Assembly (NCBI RefSeq): GCF_036898465.1
Contig: NZ_JARUMJ010000001.1
Span: forward strand, 4,712,001-4,776,000
Direction of reading: 5' to 3'
Length of the DNA: 64,000 nt
From: Streptomyces sp. B21-105
Lineage (GTDB): Bacteria > Actinomycetota > Actinomycetes > Streptomycetales > Streptomycetaceae
The notes below the pieces were generated by a model. That model worked only from the letters and a program-made list of their open reading frames with translations, ran no database searches and had not been told where the DNA came from. Positions 19,909 to 26,960 of this stretch are shown in pieces; position 1 is the stretch's first letter; every line of letters begins with the position of its first letter. A program made the position numbers and the translations under genes.

Positions 19909-21282
19909 TTACTCGGTCACCGGGCGGGCGACGGGCGCGGCCGGAGCGGCGGCGGGAGAGACCGTCCCGGCGGACTCGACGGCGACGGAGGGCCGGAAGG
20001 CGTCGAGGCGGGGCAGGTCCGGCACCAGGGCGGCGGTGTCGCGGCAGACGGCCGCCGCTTCGTCGAGGGACAGGTGCGGTGAGCGGGCGCGGGACCAGCC
20101 GCCGGAGGAGTCGCCGACGATCGCGACGCCGGGCCGTTCGGCCGGAATGGAGGTGGCAGCGAGGGCCGCCTCCGGGGAGATGTCGGCGAGCGCCATGTTC
20201 GCCGAGGACTCGTCGTTGACGCGGTGGCAGATGCGGCCGGTGAGCTGGGCGCGGAGCATGGTCGCTCCCTTGCCGAGTTCGGAGCCGAAGCGCTGCCCGC
20301 ACACTTCGAGGTAGATGCCGGCCGCGCGGCCAAGCTGGGCGATCCGGATCAGCTTGGTGACCATGGCGTCCCGCCTCTTCTCGTCGTCGCGACTCGCGGC
20401 GAGGAAGAGTTCCGCGACCTCGTCGACGACGACCACGACCGGCACCGGCCGGACCGCGTCCGGCAGCCCCCACACGTCCGAGGTGAGCACGGCGTCCGGG
20501 CCCGCAGCGGACGAGAGGCCGATCAGACGGAACCGCGCCTCCATCTCTTCCAGCAGGACGTCAAGGAGTTCGTTCGCCCGGTCGGGAGTGTCGGCGAGCG
20601 CGGACAACCGGGTTGCGAACGGGGCCAGTTCGACGCCCCATTTGCAGTCGACGCCGACGAGCACGACGCGTTGCCGGGCCAGGCCGCACACCAGGTTCCG
20701 CAGGTACACGGACTTGCCGGACTGCGTCGCTCCGAGGATGAGTTCATGCGGCACGGCACGGAAGTCCCGCACGTGCCACCGTCCGTCATCCCGCAGGGCC
20801 ATCGGGAGGGTGAGCGGCCCGCGTGGCTTCCACCGCCGTGCCGGCTGCACGTCGGAGAGCACGTCCCACCCGATCAGCCGCAGTTCGAGCCAGCCCGGCT
20901 TGGTGGGGCGGATGTGCACGGCGTGTGCGGCCCAGGCGTGGCGCAGCCGGTCGGCCGAGGCCATGAAGTCCTCGGGAGCCTGCCCGGTCGCCATGCGCAG
21001 CCGCATCACGAGCCCGGACCCGGTCGGCCACGGCAGCGACCGCCGAGGCGGGACGGGGGCCGCTTCCCGCCCGATCATCCGGGCCGTGGCCCGACGGACG
21101 GCCGAGGCCGGGACCGTCAGGCCGCAGGCGTCCATCGTGGCCCGGTAGGTGGTGAGCACGCGCAGCGCGACGAACGGATAGCCGACCAGCCACCAGAACG
21201 CGACCGGTGCGCGGCGGCGCAGGACGAGCAGGGCGGCGAGTGCCAGCAGGCACAGCGTCAGCGTCCAGATGGTGTTGTTCAT
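19909..21282 (-). CDS. FtsK/SpoIIIE-type DNA translocase, TraB-like transfer protein
   Basis: The single protein that moves double-stranded DNA between mycelia in Streptomyces conjugation, related to the FtsK motor. The ATG at 21282 gives 457 residues. An N-terminal membrane region (NTIWTLTLCLLALAALLVL and VAFWWLVGYPFVALRVL) anchors it. Walker A is GATQSGKS at 184-191 and Walker B is VPVVVVVDEVAELFL near residue 275. A later segment (ATMLRAQLTGRICHRVNDE) is typical of FtsK-like motors in AICEs. It starts 5 bp after the preceding regulatory gene. No obvious 8-bp clt/TRS repeat array for it was found. Confidence 0.9.
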   Translation of the reverse strand: MNNTIWTLTLCLLALAALLVLRRRAPVAFWWLVGYPFVALRVLTTYRATMDACGLTVPASAVRRATARMIGREAAPVPPRRSLPWPTGSGLVMRLRMATGQAPEDFMASADRLRHAWAAHAVHIRPTKPGWLELRLIGWDVLSDVQPARRWKPRGPLTLPMALRDDGRWHVRDFRAVPHELILGATQSGKSVYLRNLVCGLARQRVVLVGVDCKWGVELAPFATRLSALADTPDRANELLDVLLEEMEARFRLIGLSSAAGPDAVLTSDVWGLPDAVRPVPVVVVVDEVAELFLAASRDDEKRRDAMVTKLIRIAQLGRAAGIYLEVCGQRFGSELGKGATMLRAQLTGRICHRVNDESSANMALADISPEAALAATSIPAERPGVAIVGDSSGGWSRARSPHLSLDEAAAVCRDTAALVPDLPRLDAFRPSVAVESAGTVSPAAAPAAPVARPVTE

Positions 21283-21287
21283 GGCGT

Positions 21288-21635
21288 TCAGCCCTGCACC
21301 GGAGCGGGGGCGTTGACCATGACGGCGTCGGCCCGGTAGGCGATGCCGTGACGCATGCGGCCGCCGAACTCGCTCTCCCACGGCCGGGCGACGAGGCCGG
21401 GCAGGATGACCGGAGCTCCCATCGCCAGGCCTTCACCGATGCCCTTCTCGGGAACGGTGACCTTGATCATGTCCGAACCGCCCGCCGCGATGAACACCAG
21501 CTCCAGCACCATGAGCCGGTCGTTGGTGACCGGGTCGAGGGCAATTTCGCCGGTCTGACGGTCCCTGACCTTTACCTCGGGCAGCTTCGTGACCAGCAGC
21601 GTCGCAGCCGAGGAGTCAACGGGGATAACGCGCAT
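21288..21635 (-). CDS. SCO3933-family regulatory protein, first gene of the AICE core operon
   Basis: A 115-residue protein starting MRVIPVDSSAATLLVTKLPEVKVRDRQTGE (ATG at 21633-21635). Proteins of this type precede the FtsK-like translocase gene in many Streptomyces AICEs and are annotated as SCO3933-family regulatory proteins; a biochemical activity is not established. Sequence features are short beta-rich stretches (RLMVLELVFIAAGGSDMIKVTVPE) and no membrane segment. The upstream region holds three CTAG-type operators (21691-21785), so this gene heads the regulated transfer/replication operon. Confidence 0.75.
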   Translation of the reverse strand: MRVIPVDSSAATLLVTKLPEVKVRDRQTGEIALDPVTNDRLMVLELVFIAAGGSDMIKVTVPEKGIGEGLAMGAPVILPGLVARPWESEFGGRMRHGIAYRADAVMVNAPAPVQG

Positions 21636-21785
21636 TTCGTGAACCTCGCTTGGTCGGCGACGCCTTGACGAGCGTCGCATCGAACTGGATACCCCCCTAG
21701 ACGGTGCAGGGAGCGACCCGCCCTAACTGTCTAGGGGGGTTGACGAAGACGATAGCCCGACGGGCCGTCAACTGTCTAGGGGGGT
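21636..21785 (-). promoter_or_regulatory. Control region of the AICE core operon with three CTAG operators
   Basis: Three copies of one motif lie upstream of the leftward operon: ACCGTCTAGGGGGGT (minus strand, 21691-21705) and two identical plus-strand copies AACTGTCTAGGGGGGT at 21725-21740 and 21770-21785, exactly 45 bp apart. The third overlaps the 3' end of the PP2C gene. The half-site GTCTAGGG also forms palindromes at 23513-23528 and 24080-24095. TTGACG hexamers flank the second and third copies, so occupancy should affect promoter use. Confidence 0.7.
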
Positions 21786-22637
21786 ATACGTGCGAGTCTC
21801 AGGGCGCTCGCTCGTGCTACGGCAGCACCAGGTGCAGGGCGGTCGCGTCATCCTGCGACTTACCCCGCGGCCAACGTCGCCCCTCAGGGTCGCCGGCCTC
21901 AACCTCTCGAACGCGGCGGAGGAGCTCGCCGGGCCGGACGAGGTGAGTACGGTCAAGGTCTCGCCCCACGTGGCGAGTTGGAAGCGGTCTACGAGTCGCG
22001 TTGCGCCGTCGCTCAGCAGTGTCACGGATGTCAGCGACTCCAGCGGCACCGCCCCGGTGAGCGCATGTTCAGCCGCACGCGGTTCAGGCCCCGCGATCCA
22101 GAAGCCGCCCGGCTCGTTGCGGAATCCCGTCAGGGCGTTCCGGTACTCGGCCAGAGCGGCGGCATGTTCCGGTGAGCCGATAGGCAGCGCGTCGACCGGA
22201 CCACGCAGTCTCCTGCCGACGTCGTCCAGGCGGCGGTCGGTGATCACGGTCGTAGCGCCGTCCCGGTCGGCGAGGAGAAGGGACGAGTCCCCGAGTACGA
22301 GGTACTCCAGAGCTCCCGCGTCGATCCGGACGGCGACGACCGTACTCGTCGGGCTGGCCCGAAAGGTCAGGTCACAGGTGTTCTCATGCAGGGACCGGAC
22401 GGCGCGGATCGCGTCGGCGAGGCACTCGGCGAGAGGCCGGGCGGGGTGCGCCGTGATGGTGCTCAGCAGCAGCCCGCCCAGCATCGCGGAGAACCAGGCG
22501 ACGCCGTGCGTACACCCGGTCTCCGCGCCAGCTACTCCGGCACCGTCGAGGAGAACGGCCGCCCCAGGAGCGGCGGCCGCGAAGTCCTCGTTGTCCCGCC
22601 ACTCTTCGCCGGGCAGCGAGTCGAGGGAGACCCTCAC
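21768..22637 (-). pseudogene. PP2C-family protein phosphatase gene with a probable 1-nt frameshift near the 3' end
   Basis: The N-terminal 230 residues in the main frame (GTG at 22637) are a PP2C-like fold: DNEDFAAAAPGAAVLLDGAGV (metal-binding aspartates), a mid-region with EYLVLGDSSLLL and SVTLLSDGATRLVDRFQLATW. After that the main frame runs into unrelated Arg/Ser/Pro-rich sequence to a TAG at 21768, whereas the frame reached by a single-base deletion gives PGELLRRVREVEAGDPEGRR, then KSQDDATALHLVLP and a stop at 21817, the proper family C-terminus. The shift lies between about 21933 and 21968. It may be a real mutation or a sequencing error. The gene overlaps the upstream HTH gene by 4 nt, so phosphatase and regulator form a pair. 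Confidence 0.75.
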
Positions 22638-23485
22638 GCCGACGGATCCTCGTCGTGCCGGTAGAGGGGGGTGAGCAGTTCGACCGACTGCGGCTCGCTG
22701 GTCTCGGGGTCGTAATCGACGCCCACCAGCGCGGAGAAACGATGATCGCCCACCTGCCCCCACAGCGCGTTCAGGTCGGACGCGAGCAGCTGCACGACGC
22801 CGAGGGAGCCCTGCGTGTGGATACCGGCGATGGCGAGGAGCGAGCCCTTGCCGTCGGGGCGCGGCAGCCTGCCGACGTATCCCACGTCGTACGCGCGGGC
22901 CGGGTCGCTGTCCTGCCCTGACTGGTAGACGGTGCCGGTTCGCCGGTCCACGACCGTCCAGGGCCCCGCTTCCGCGCGTTCCCAGCGCAGTACGGGATCC
23001 TGCGCGTAGGTGTCCCACATCTGCTGAGACATACGCGGGCCGCAGACGACCACCAGGCCGTCACGGTTGAGGTCGATGTCACCGCTCACAGGCACGTGCT
23101 CCGAGGTGACGTCGAGACCGTAGGACCGGGCGAGGTCTTCAAGGCTCTTTCCGGAACTGACGTCGTCCACGGCGACGACCGTACGGCCGCGCTCGTCGTC
23201 CCGCCGCAGCGGAGTAGCGACGATGACCGCACCTCGCCCGAGGAAGGACCCTTCCGGCGCCGGCCCGGTGTGGCGGATCTGATGGATCCGCCCGCGGCTC
23301 AGTCCGGCTTTCGTCGCGATCTGTGCGTAAGAGAGCCCTTGGGCATGGAGGTCTTGGACCACGCGCCGACGGAGCCGGGCCAGCTCGGTGACCTCCTGCT
23401 GCGCGTCGGCCAACCGGGTCGTGACCTCCCGCAGGAGCAGGTACGGATCATCGATCGCCGTGATCCGCTTCAACTCGTCCGACAT
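22634..23485 (-). CDS. Sigma-factor-like helix-turn-helix regulator with C-terminal sensor-like domain
   Basis: A 283-residue protein. The ATG at 23483-23485 was chosen for its AGGAGG site 7 nt upstream. Residues 15-45 form a helix, and 51-70 (LSYAQIATKAGLSRGRIHQI) are a sigma-70 region 4-like HTH. Residues about 84-175 contain alternating strands and helices (AVIVATPLRRD, TVVAVDDVSSGKSLEDLARSYG, DGLVVVCGPRMSQQM), suggesting an alpha/beta ligand-sensing domain; the rest is a beta-rich region. It is the first gene of a pair with the PP2C phosphatase. A perfect palindrome GTCTAGGGCCCTAGAC lies 28 bp upstream, so it is a candidate binder of the CTAG operators and may repress itself. Function is inferred. 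Confidence 0.75.
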   Translation of the reverse strand: MSDELKRITAIDDPYLLLREVTTRLADAQQEVTELARLRRRVVQDLHAQGLSYAQIATKAGLSRGRIHQIRHTGPAPEGSFLGRGAVIVATPLRRDDERGRTVVAVDDVSSGKSLEDLARSYGLDVTSEHVPVSGDIDLNRDGLVVVCGPRMSQQMWDTYAQDPVLRWERAEAGPWTVVDRRTGTVYQSGQDSDPARAYDVGYVGRLPRPDGKGSLLAIAGIHTQGSLGVVQLLASDLNALWGQVGDHRFSALVGVDYDPETSEPQSVELLTPLYRHDEDPSA

Positions 23486-23512
23486 GACCACACCTCCTAG
23501 AAGTACCCAGGA

Positions 23513-23528
23513 GTCTAGGGCCCTAGAC
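23513..23528 (-). promoter_or_regulatory. CTAG operator palindrome upstream of the HTH regulator
   Basis: GTCTAGGGCCCTAGAC is a perfect 16-bp palindrome made of two inverted GTCTAGGG half-sites, 28 bp before the HTH gene start. The same half-site occurs three times upstream of the core operon and as a variant palindrome at 24080-24095. Confidence 0.7.
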
Positions 23529-23660
23529 GGTACGGGCGGGAGACGCCGCCCGGAACGAACGCCGATCACGTAGAACGCGGCCCTGCGCCGAGGCACACCC
23601 CGGGGGCTCACCCTCCACTGTCCACGAGGCGACCACGTGCCACCACCGAGCGGGACGCCA

Positions 23661-24074
23661 TCACACACCCACCCGCGCCAGCTCCGCCCAGACGCAGCGC
23701 CCGCCGGAAGGCCGGTCCTGCACGCCCCAGTCCTTGGCACAGGCCGCGATCAGCATCAGCCCGCGGCCGCCCTCCTCGACCGAACTGCGCACACTCCGGA
23801 CCATGGGTTCATCGTCGCCGCCTTGGTCGATCACCTGAATGCGCACCAGGTCGTCACCGAAGCCGACGACCACCAGGAACCAACCGCGGTACCAGCCGCT
23901 CCGCGAGTGCCGTACGGCATTGGCGGCCAGTTCGCCGACCACCAAGACGGCGTCGTCGATGAGGTCTGGCCCTTCGTCCTCGAGCAGGGCGCGAACGAAA
24001 TGACGAGCCTCCGCCACCTGCCAGGCCAGGCCGGGAAACATGCGGCACCAACTTTTGAGCATGGGGAACACCAC
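23661..24074 (-). CDS. GHKL/HATPase_c ATP-binding protein (RsbW-like)
   Basis: A 137-residue protein with the Bergerat ATP-binding fold: N-box VVGELAANAVRHSRSG at about 45-60, G1-like VIDQGGDDEP at about 81-90 and G2 EEGGRGLMLIAACAKDWGV at about 100-118. These stand-alone domains are abundant in Streptomyces and resemble anti-sigma serine kinases of the RsbW family. The GTG at 24074 lies only 5 bp after a CTAG palindrome, so the transcript may be leaderless; an internal ATG at 24062 is an alternative. It is downstream of the XRE/DUF5753 gene on the same strand. The partner is unknown. Confidence 0.8.
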   Translation of the reverse strand: MVFPMLKSWCRMFPGLAWQVAEARHFVRALLEDEGPDLIDDAVLVVGELAANAVRHSRSGWYRGWFLVVVGFGDDLVRIQVIDQGGDDEPMVRSVRSSVEEGGRGLMLIAACAKDWGVQDRPSGGRCVWAELARVGV

Positions 24075-24079
24075 TCTCT

Positions 24080-24095
24080 GTCTAGGGGTCTAGAC
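24080..24095 (-). promoter_or_regulatory. CTAG operator variant upstream of the ATPase gene
   Basis: GTCTAGGGGTCTAGAC contains the GTCTAGGG half-site and an inverted GTCTAGAC half, directly abutting the ATPase start. On the minus strand TAGACA at 24085-24080 could be a -10 hexamer for a leaderless message, which would place the operator on the promoter. Confidence 0.6.
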
Positions 24096-24144
24096 GATGC
24101 TGCGAGCAGGGTATTCCCAGACGCGACCGCAGCCCAGGCATCTT

Positions 24145-24159
24145 GAGGAATTATTCCTC
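24145..24159. promoter_or_regulatory. Short AT-rich palindrome between XRE and ATPase genes
   Basis: GAGGAATTATTCCTC is a perfect 6-bp inverted repeat around a 3-nt centre, ending at the XRE gene stop codon. It may be an operator or a small hairpin separating the two genes. It is not of the CTAG type. Confidence 0.4.
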
Positions 24160-25010
24160 TATCGGGTGGTGGAGGGGTCCAGCTCCTGAAACTCCCGCAT
24201 CACGCGAAGCAGCAGCTCCCGAACCTCAGCCCCGAAGATCGCGGCCTCCTCGAAGCAGGCGAAGGTCTCCTCGTACGCCGCGATCTCGGCCGAGTCGTCC
24301 AAGGCGCGCTCACCCCGGAGGCTCTCGACGACGACCGCCCGACGGTCGCACAAGGTGAACCCGTGACGCGGCATGACCGGCACCGACCGACGCCACGGGA
24401 TGACCCCAAGACGTACCGTGCGCAGACTCTCGACAGCCAACAGTCGATCGAACTGGGCGAGCATCAGCCCAGGGCTCCCCGGCCAGGTCCTCAACACGCC
24501 CTCGGTCAGTACGAACACCGACTCCCGTCCAGGCTCGTACAAGAGACTCTGCCGCTCCACACGGGCAGCAACCGCACGGCCGACGCCTTCAGGAGTGGAG
24601 TCCGGCGCGCTGTCGAAGACGTGTCGGGCGTACTCCGCACTCTGGAGCATGGCCGGCAGGACGACGCATTGGAAGGAGCGGACCAGCTGAGCAGACCGCA
24701 CCGCTTCATCGAGCGGCGACCCGGTAGGTGCCTCACCGCCTGCACACTCCACACCGCCCGGAGCGGTTTCCACGGCGACCAGGAGGTCACGCACCTCCCG
24801 AGTGGTCGACTCGTCGAGGCCGAGGGCGCGAGTCAAGCGGCCCAACACGTCGAGGCTGGGGACCATTCGTCCGTTCTCCACCTTGGACACGGTGGGCTGG
24901 CCCACCCCAGCCCTCTGAGCCAGCACGGCCCCGGTCAGACCAGCCTCACCGCGAAGCCTTTTCAGGTGCGCTCCGAGCGCCTTCATCCGGTTCTGCCGCT
25001 CACTCCCCAT
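24159..25010 (-). CDS. XRE-family regulator with DUF5753 domain
   Basis: A 283-residue regulator. The ATG at 25008-25010 gives MGSERQNRMKALGAHLKRLRG; the open frame upstream has no family similarity. The XRE HTH is at about 14-68 (GLTGAVLAQRAGVGQPTVSKVENG, then SLDVLGRLTRALGL). The DUF5753 domain follows (LVRSFQCVVLPAMLQSAEYA, ARVERQSLLYEP, FVLTEGVLRT, VRLGVIPW). These regulators are very common in Streptomyces and usually sit next to a DUF397 gene; none is present here. It is transcribed leftward ahead of the ATPase gene. The target is unknown. Confidence 0.85.
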   Translation of the reverse strand: MGSERQNRMKALGAHLKRLRGEAGLTGAVLAQRAGVGQPTVSKVENGRMVPSLDVLGRLTRALGLDESTTREVRDLLVAVETAPGGVECAGGEAPTGSPLDEAVRSAQLVRSFQCVVLPAMLQSAEYARHVFDSAPDSTPEGVGRAVAARVERQSLLYEPGRESVFVLTEGVLRTWPGSPGLMLAQFDRLLAVESLRTVRLGVIPWRRSVPVMPRHGFTLCDRRAVVVESLRGERALDDSAEIAAYEETFACFEEAAIFGAEVRELLLRVMREFQELDPSTTR

Positions 25011-25107
25011 GACCAGGGTTCTACACCACGAGGCAGCCGAGCCTGTCCAGGGCGTTCGTATCGGATCTTCGTCCGCTGACGCCGGGGAGAGCGATACATT
25101 GCGCGCC

Positions 25108-25404
25108 GTGAACATAATCGAGTGGTTACTTCGGATCGCTCTCGGCCTGGCGGCCCTCACGCAGGCTCTCGCCCTTGCTCCTGCCATCGGCCGACTGCGC
25201 GGATCCGAATCCGCGACGCGTTCCAAGGCGCGCCTTGACCTGCTGGAAATCGTCGGTTCCCTACTGTCATTCAGCGGCCTGCTGCTGGGTTCCGTTGTGA
25301 CGGGATTCTGGTACCGGCTCGCCCTCGCTGGCTTCGCGATCATGACCCCCGTTTACGCCCTGAAGGGGGTTCGCTGGCTCCGCACCCGCCGCTCCACGGC
25401 CTGA
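25108..25404 (+). CDS. Small membrane protein with a TTA codon
   Basis: A 98-residue hypothetical protein starting at GTG 25108 (VNIIEWLLRIALGLAALTQALALAPAIG) with three likely membrane segments, around 5-25, 44-63 (EIVGSLLSFSGLLLGSVVTGF) and 68-85 (LALAGFAIMTPVYALKGV). Codon 7 (25126-25128) is TTA, rare in Streptomyces and a marker of bldA-dependent translation; codon 3 is ATA, also rare. A TACATT -10-like hexamer at 25095-25100 lies 7 nt before the start, consistent with a leaderless message. It is divergent from the XRE gene. Family not recognised. Confidence 0.65.
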   Translation: MNIIEWLLRIALGLAALTQALALAPAIGRLRGSESATRSKARLDLLEIVGSLLSFSGLLLGSVVTGFWYRLALAGFAIMTPVYALKGVRWLRTRRSTA

Positions 25405-26122
25405 CCCAATGGACAGCTCCTGGAAGGCTGAGCCGTGACGATCACCGGTTCCGATGACCCAGGACGATCACCTGTTACAGGTTTCCCTACCTCATCAAGC
25501 CCCGGCTGCGCTCCGCTCCGCCGGGCGCGCTTCCCGGCTCTGGCTGCGCCCGCGCTCCTGCCTTCGGCCCGCTCGGCGCTGCCGCCGCCGACGCGCGCCC
25601 ACATGTGGATAGGGCCGGAAGCCATGAGTCGATCACCCCATTGCGCGGCCTACGGTCAAGACGATGCCTCCGGCGGGGGATCGGCCGGCACCGGGATGGA
25701 GGGGGCGCCGTTCCCGACCGCGGGCCCGTAGTGGCGTGCGCGGGGAGCTCCCATCCCGTCCACCGCCGACCCAGGCAGAGCCGAGCAGACGCGGCCCATG
25801 GCGTCCAGGTCGTTCGTACAGTGGCGCGCTCCACCTGGACGCCATGAACCACGCCCGCTCCACGGTGTGTGGGTCGACGGCGGACGGGATGGAAGCTGGG
25901 GGCGGTGGTGGGTACAGGTTGACACCGAATGTTGCTCTGGTGGAACAGGGCTTTTGGGTACACTGCTGGGACGGCAAGCCGTGTACGCCGAGCCGCAGTG
26001 TTCTTGTGCCCACACCGCAAGTGACAGACGGTCAAGGCCCTTGGGGCCCACGTTTATTCATCGACCCCGGCGACAGCCATGGACCGATGAGAGTGTGGGT
26101 CTCGTCAAGGTCGGAGAAGGCT
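25405..26122. other. 718-bp gene-poor region with a large imperfect palindrome
   Basis: Between the small membrane gene and the repeat-protein gene I see no convincing gene. The left part (25495-25600) is GC-rich simple-looking sequence. The middle holds the palindrome described separately (25746-25897). Near 25919-25964 are a TTGACA and a TACACT that are not spaced as one promoter. The frame of the repeat protein is open back to 25664, but its codon usage there looks unlike coding sequence and a good ribosome-binding site exists at 26113. Confidence 0.5.
25746..25897. repeat. Long symmetrical imperfect palindrome (candidate sso/sti-like structure or structured RNA)
   Basis: The inner arms CATGGCGTCCAGGT (25797-25810) and its exact complement (25833-25846) enclose a 22-nt loop. 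Outer arms of 28 nt (25746-25773 and 25870-25897) pair with three mismatches. The two segments between inner and outer arms are both 23 nt and still partly complementary. The whole is one decaying palindrome of about 152 bp. On a rolling-circle element such a structure could be a single-strand origin; a structured transcript is the alternative. Confidence 0.7.
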
Positions 26123-26911
26123 GTGACCAAGAGGGGCAAGAACTCTCTTAAGCAGAAGGCTCGTCAGATCGCTCGGCACGAGGGCATCCATTACAGTGCC
26201 GCTCTCGCCCGCCTGAGCGGCACCCAGCACTGTGAGCCCCACCAGACCGAGTGCGGGAATTCGCTTCCCGATGCAAACCTGCTCCGGAAGCTGGCGGCGG
26301 ACAGGGCACCGTTCGAGCAGGTGCTGCAGAGGCTCGCGGAGCAGCGTTCGCCGGTGGATCAGATGATGCGGAAGCTGGCGGCGGACAGGGCACCGTTCGA
26401 GCAGGTGCTGCAGAGGCTCGCGGAGCAGCGTTCGCCGGTGGATCAGATGATGCGGAAGCTGGCGGCGGACAGGGCACCGTTCGAGCAGGTGCTGCAGAGG
26501 CTCGCGGAGCAGCGTTCGCCGGTGGATCAGATGATGCGGAAGCTGGCGGCGGACAGGGCACCGTTCGAGCAGGTGCTGCAGAGGCTCGCGGAGCAGCGTT
26601 CGCCGGTGGATCAGATGATGCGGAAGCTGGCGGCGGACAGGGCACCGTTCGAGCAGGTGCTGCAGAGGCTCGCGGAGCAGCGTTCGCCGGTGGATCAGAT
26701 GATGCGGAAGCTGGCGGCGGACAGGGCACCGTTCGAGCAGGTGCTGCAGAGGCTCGCGGAGCAGCGTTCGCCGGTGGATCAGATGATGCGGAAGCTGGCG
26801 GCGGACAGGGCACCGTTCGAGCAGGTGCTGCAGAGGCTCGACCAGCTAAGGCGCTTCGGGCCGACGGATGTCCGGCCCCCCGGGCAGCCTCTGGGTAGCG
26901 AGCCTTCGTAA
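26123..26911 (+). CDS. Repeat protein: seven 28-residue units (four heptads each)
   Basis: A 262-residue protein. GTG 26123 is preceded by GGAGAAGG. The N-terminal 50 residues hold a basic segment (KRGKNSLKQKARQIARHEG) followed by HYSAALARLSG, a short motif seen at the ends of many actinobacterial accessory proteins. Residues about 55-239 are seven tandem copies (the last partial) of one 28-residue unit containing RKLAADRAPFEQVLQRL and AEQRSPVDQMM. Each unit is exactly four heptads with L, F, L, V at the same heptad position, so the register is kept from copy to copy, suggesting a long helical coiled coil. The copies look identical at DNA level. No known function. Confidence 0.7.
   Translation: MTKRGKNSLKQKARQIARHEGIHYSAALARLSGTQHCEPHQTECGNSLPDANLLRKLAADRAPFEQVLQRLAEQRSPVDQMMRKLAADRAPFEQVLQRLAEQRSPVDQMMRKLAADRAPFEQVLQRLAEQRSPVDQMMRKLAADRAPFEQVLQRLAEQRSPVDQMMRKLAADRAPFEQVLQRLAEQRSPVDQMMRKLAADRAPFEQVLQRLAEQRSPVDQMMRKLAADRAPFEQVLQRLDQLRRFGPTDVRPPGQPLGSEPS
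26285..26840 (+). repeat. Tandem array of an 84-bp unit, about 6.6 copies
   Basis: Unit starts (at CTGGCGGCGG) fall at 26291, 26375, 26459, 26543, 26627, 26711 and 26795, a strict 84-bp period, and every copy I compared is identical. The unit has no stop in several frames, so the array stays open in more than one frame on both strands. Identity implies recent expansion or gene conversion. Confidence 0.92.
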
Positions 26912-26921
26912 GTACCTCATC

Positions 26922-26960
26922 CGAAGTAAGAGATGCAATCGACTAGTGCCTCTTACTTCG
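26922..26960 (+). terminator. Hairpin after the repeat-protein gene
   Basis: A perfect 11-bp inverted repeat (CGAAGTAAGAG at 26922-26932, CTCTTACTTCG at 26950-26960) with a 17-nt loop, 10 bp after the repeat-protein stop codon. There is no T-run, but the position fits a terminator. Confidence 0.6.

Noticed and set aside
25664..26122. N-terminal extension of the repeat protein to 25664 or 25844
   Set aside because: The region overlaps the palindrome, has unusual codon usage and no good initiation site, whereas GGAGAAGG precedes GTG 26123.
26285..26840. CRISPR array
   Set aside because: The units abut directly with no unique spacers, the period is 84 bp and the array is in a coding frame. No cas genes are nearby.
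26148..26898. Other open frames over the 84-bp array (plus strand offset frame and minus strand)
   Set aside because: The 84-bp unit lacks stops in several frames, so openness is not evidence. Only the 26123 frame has a ribosome-binding site, a sensible N-terminus and a heptad pattern.
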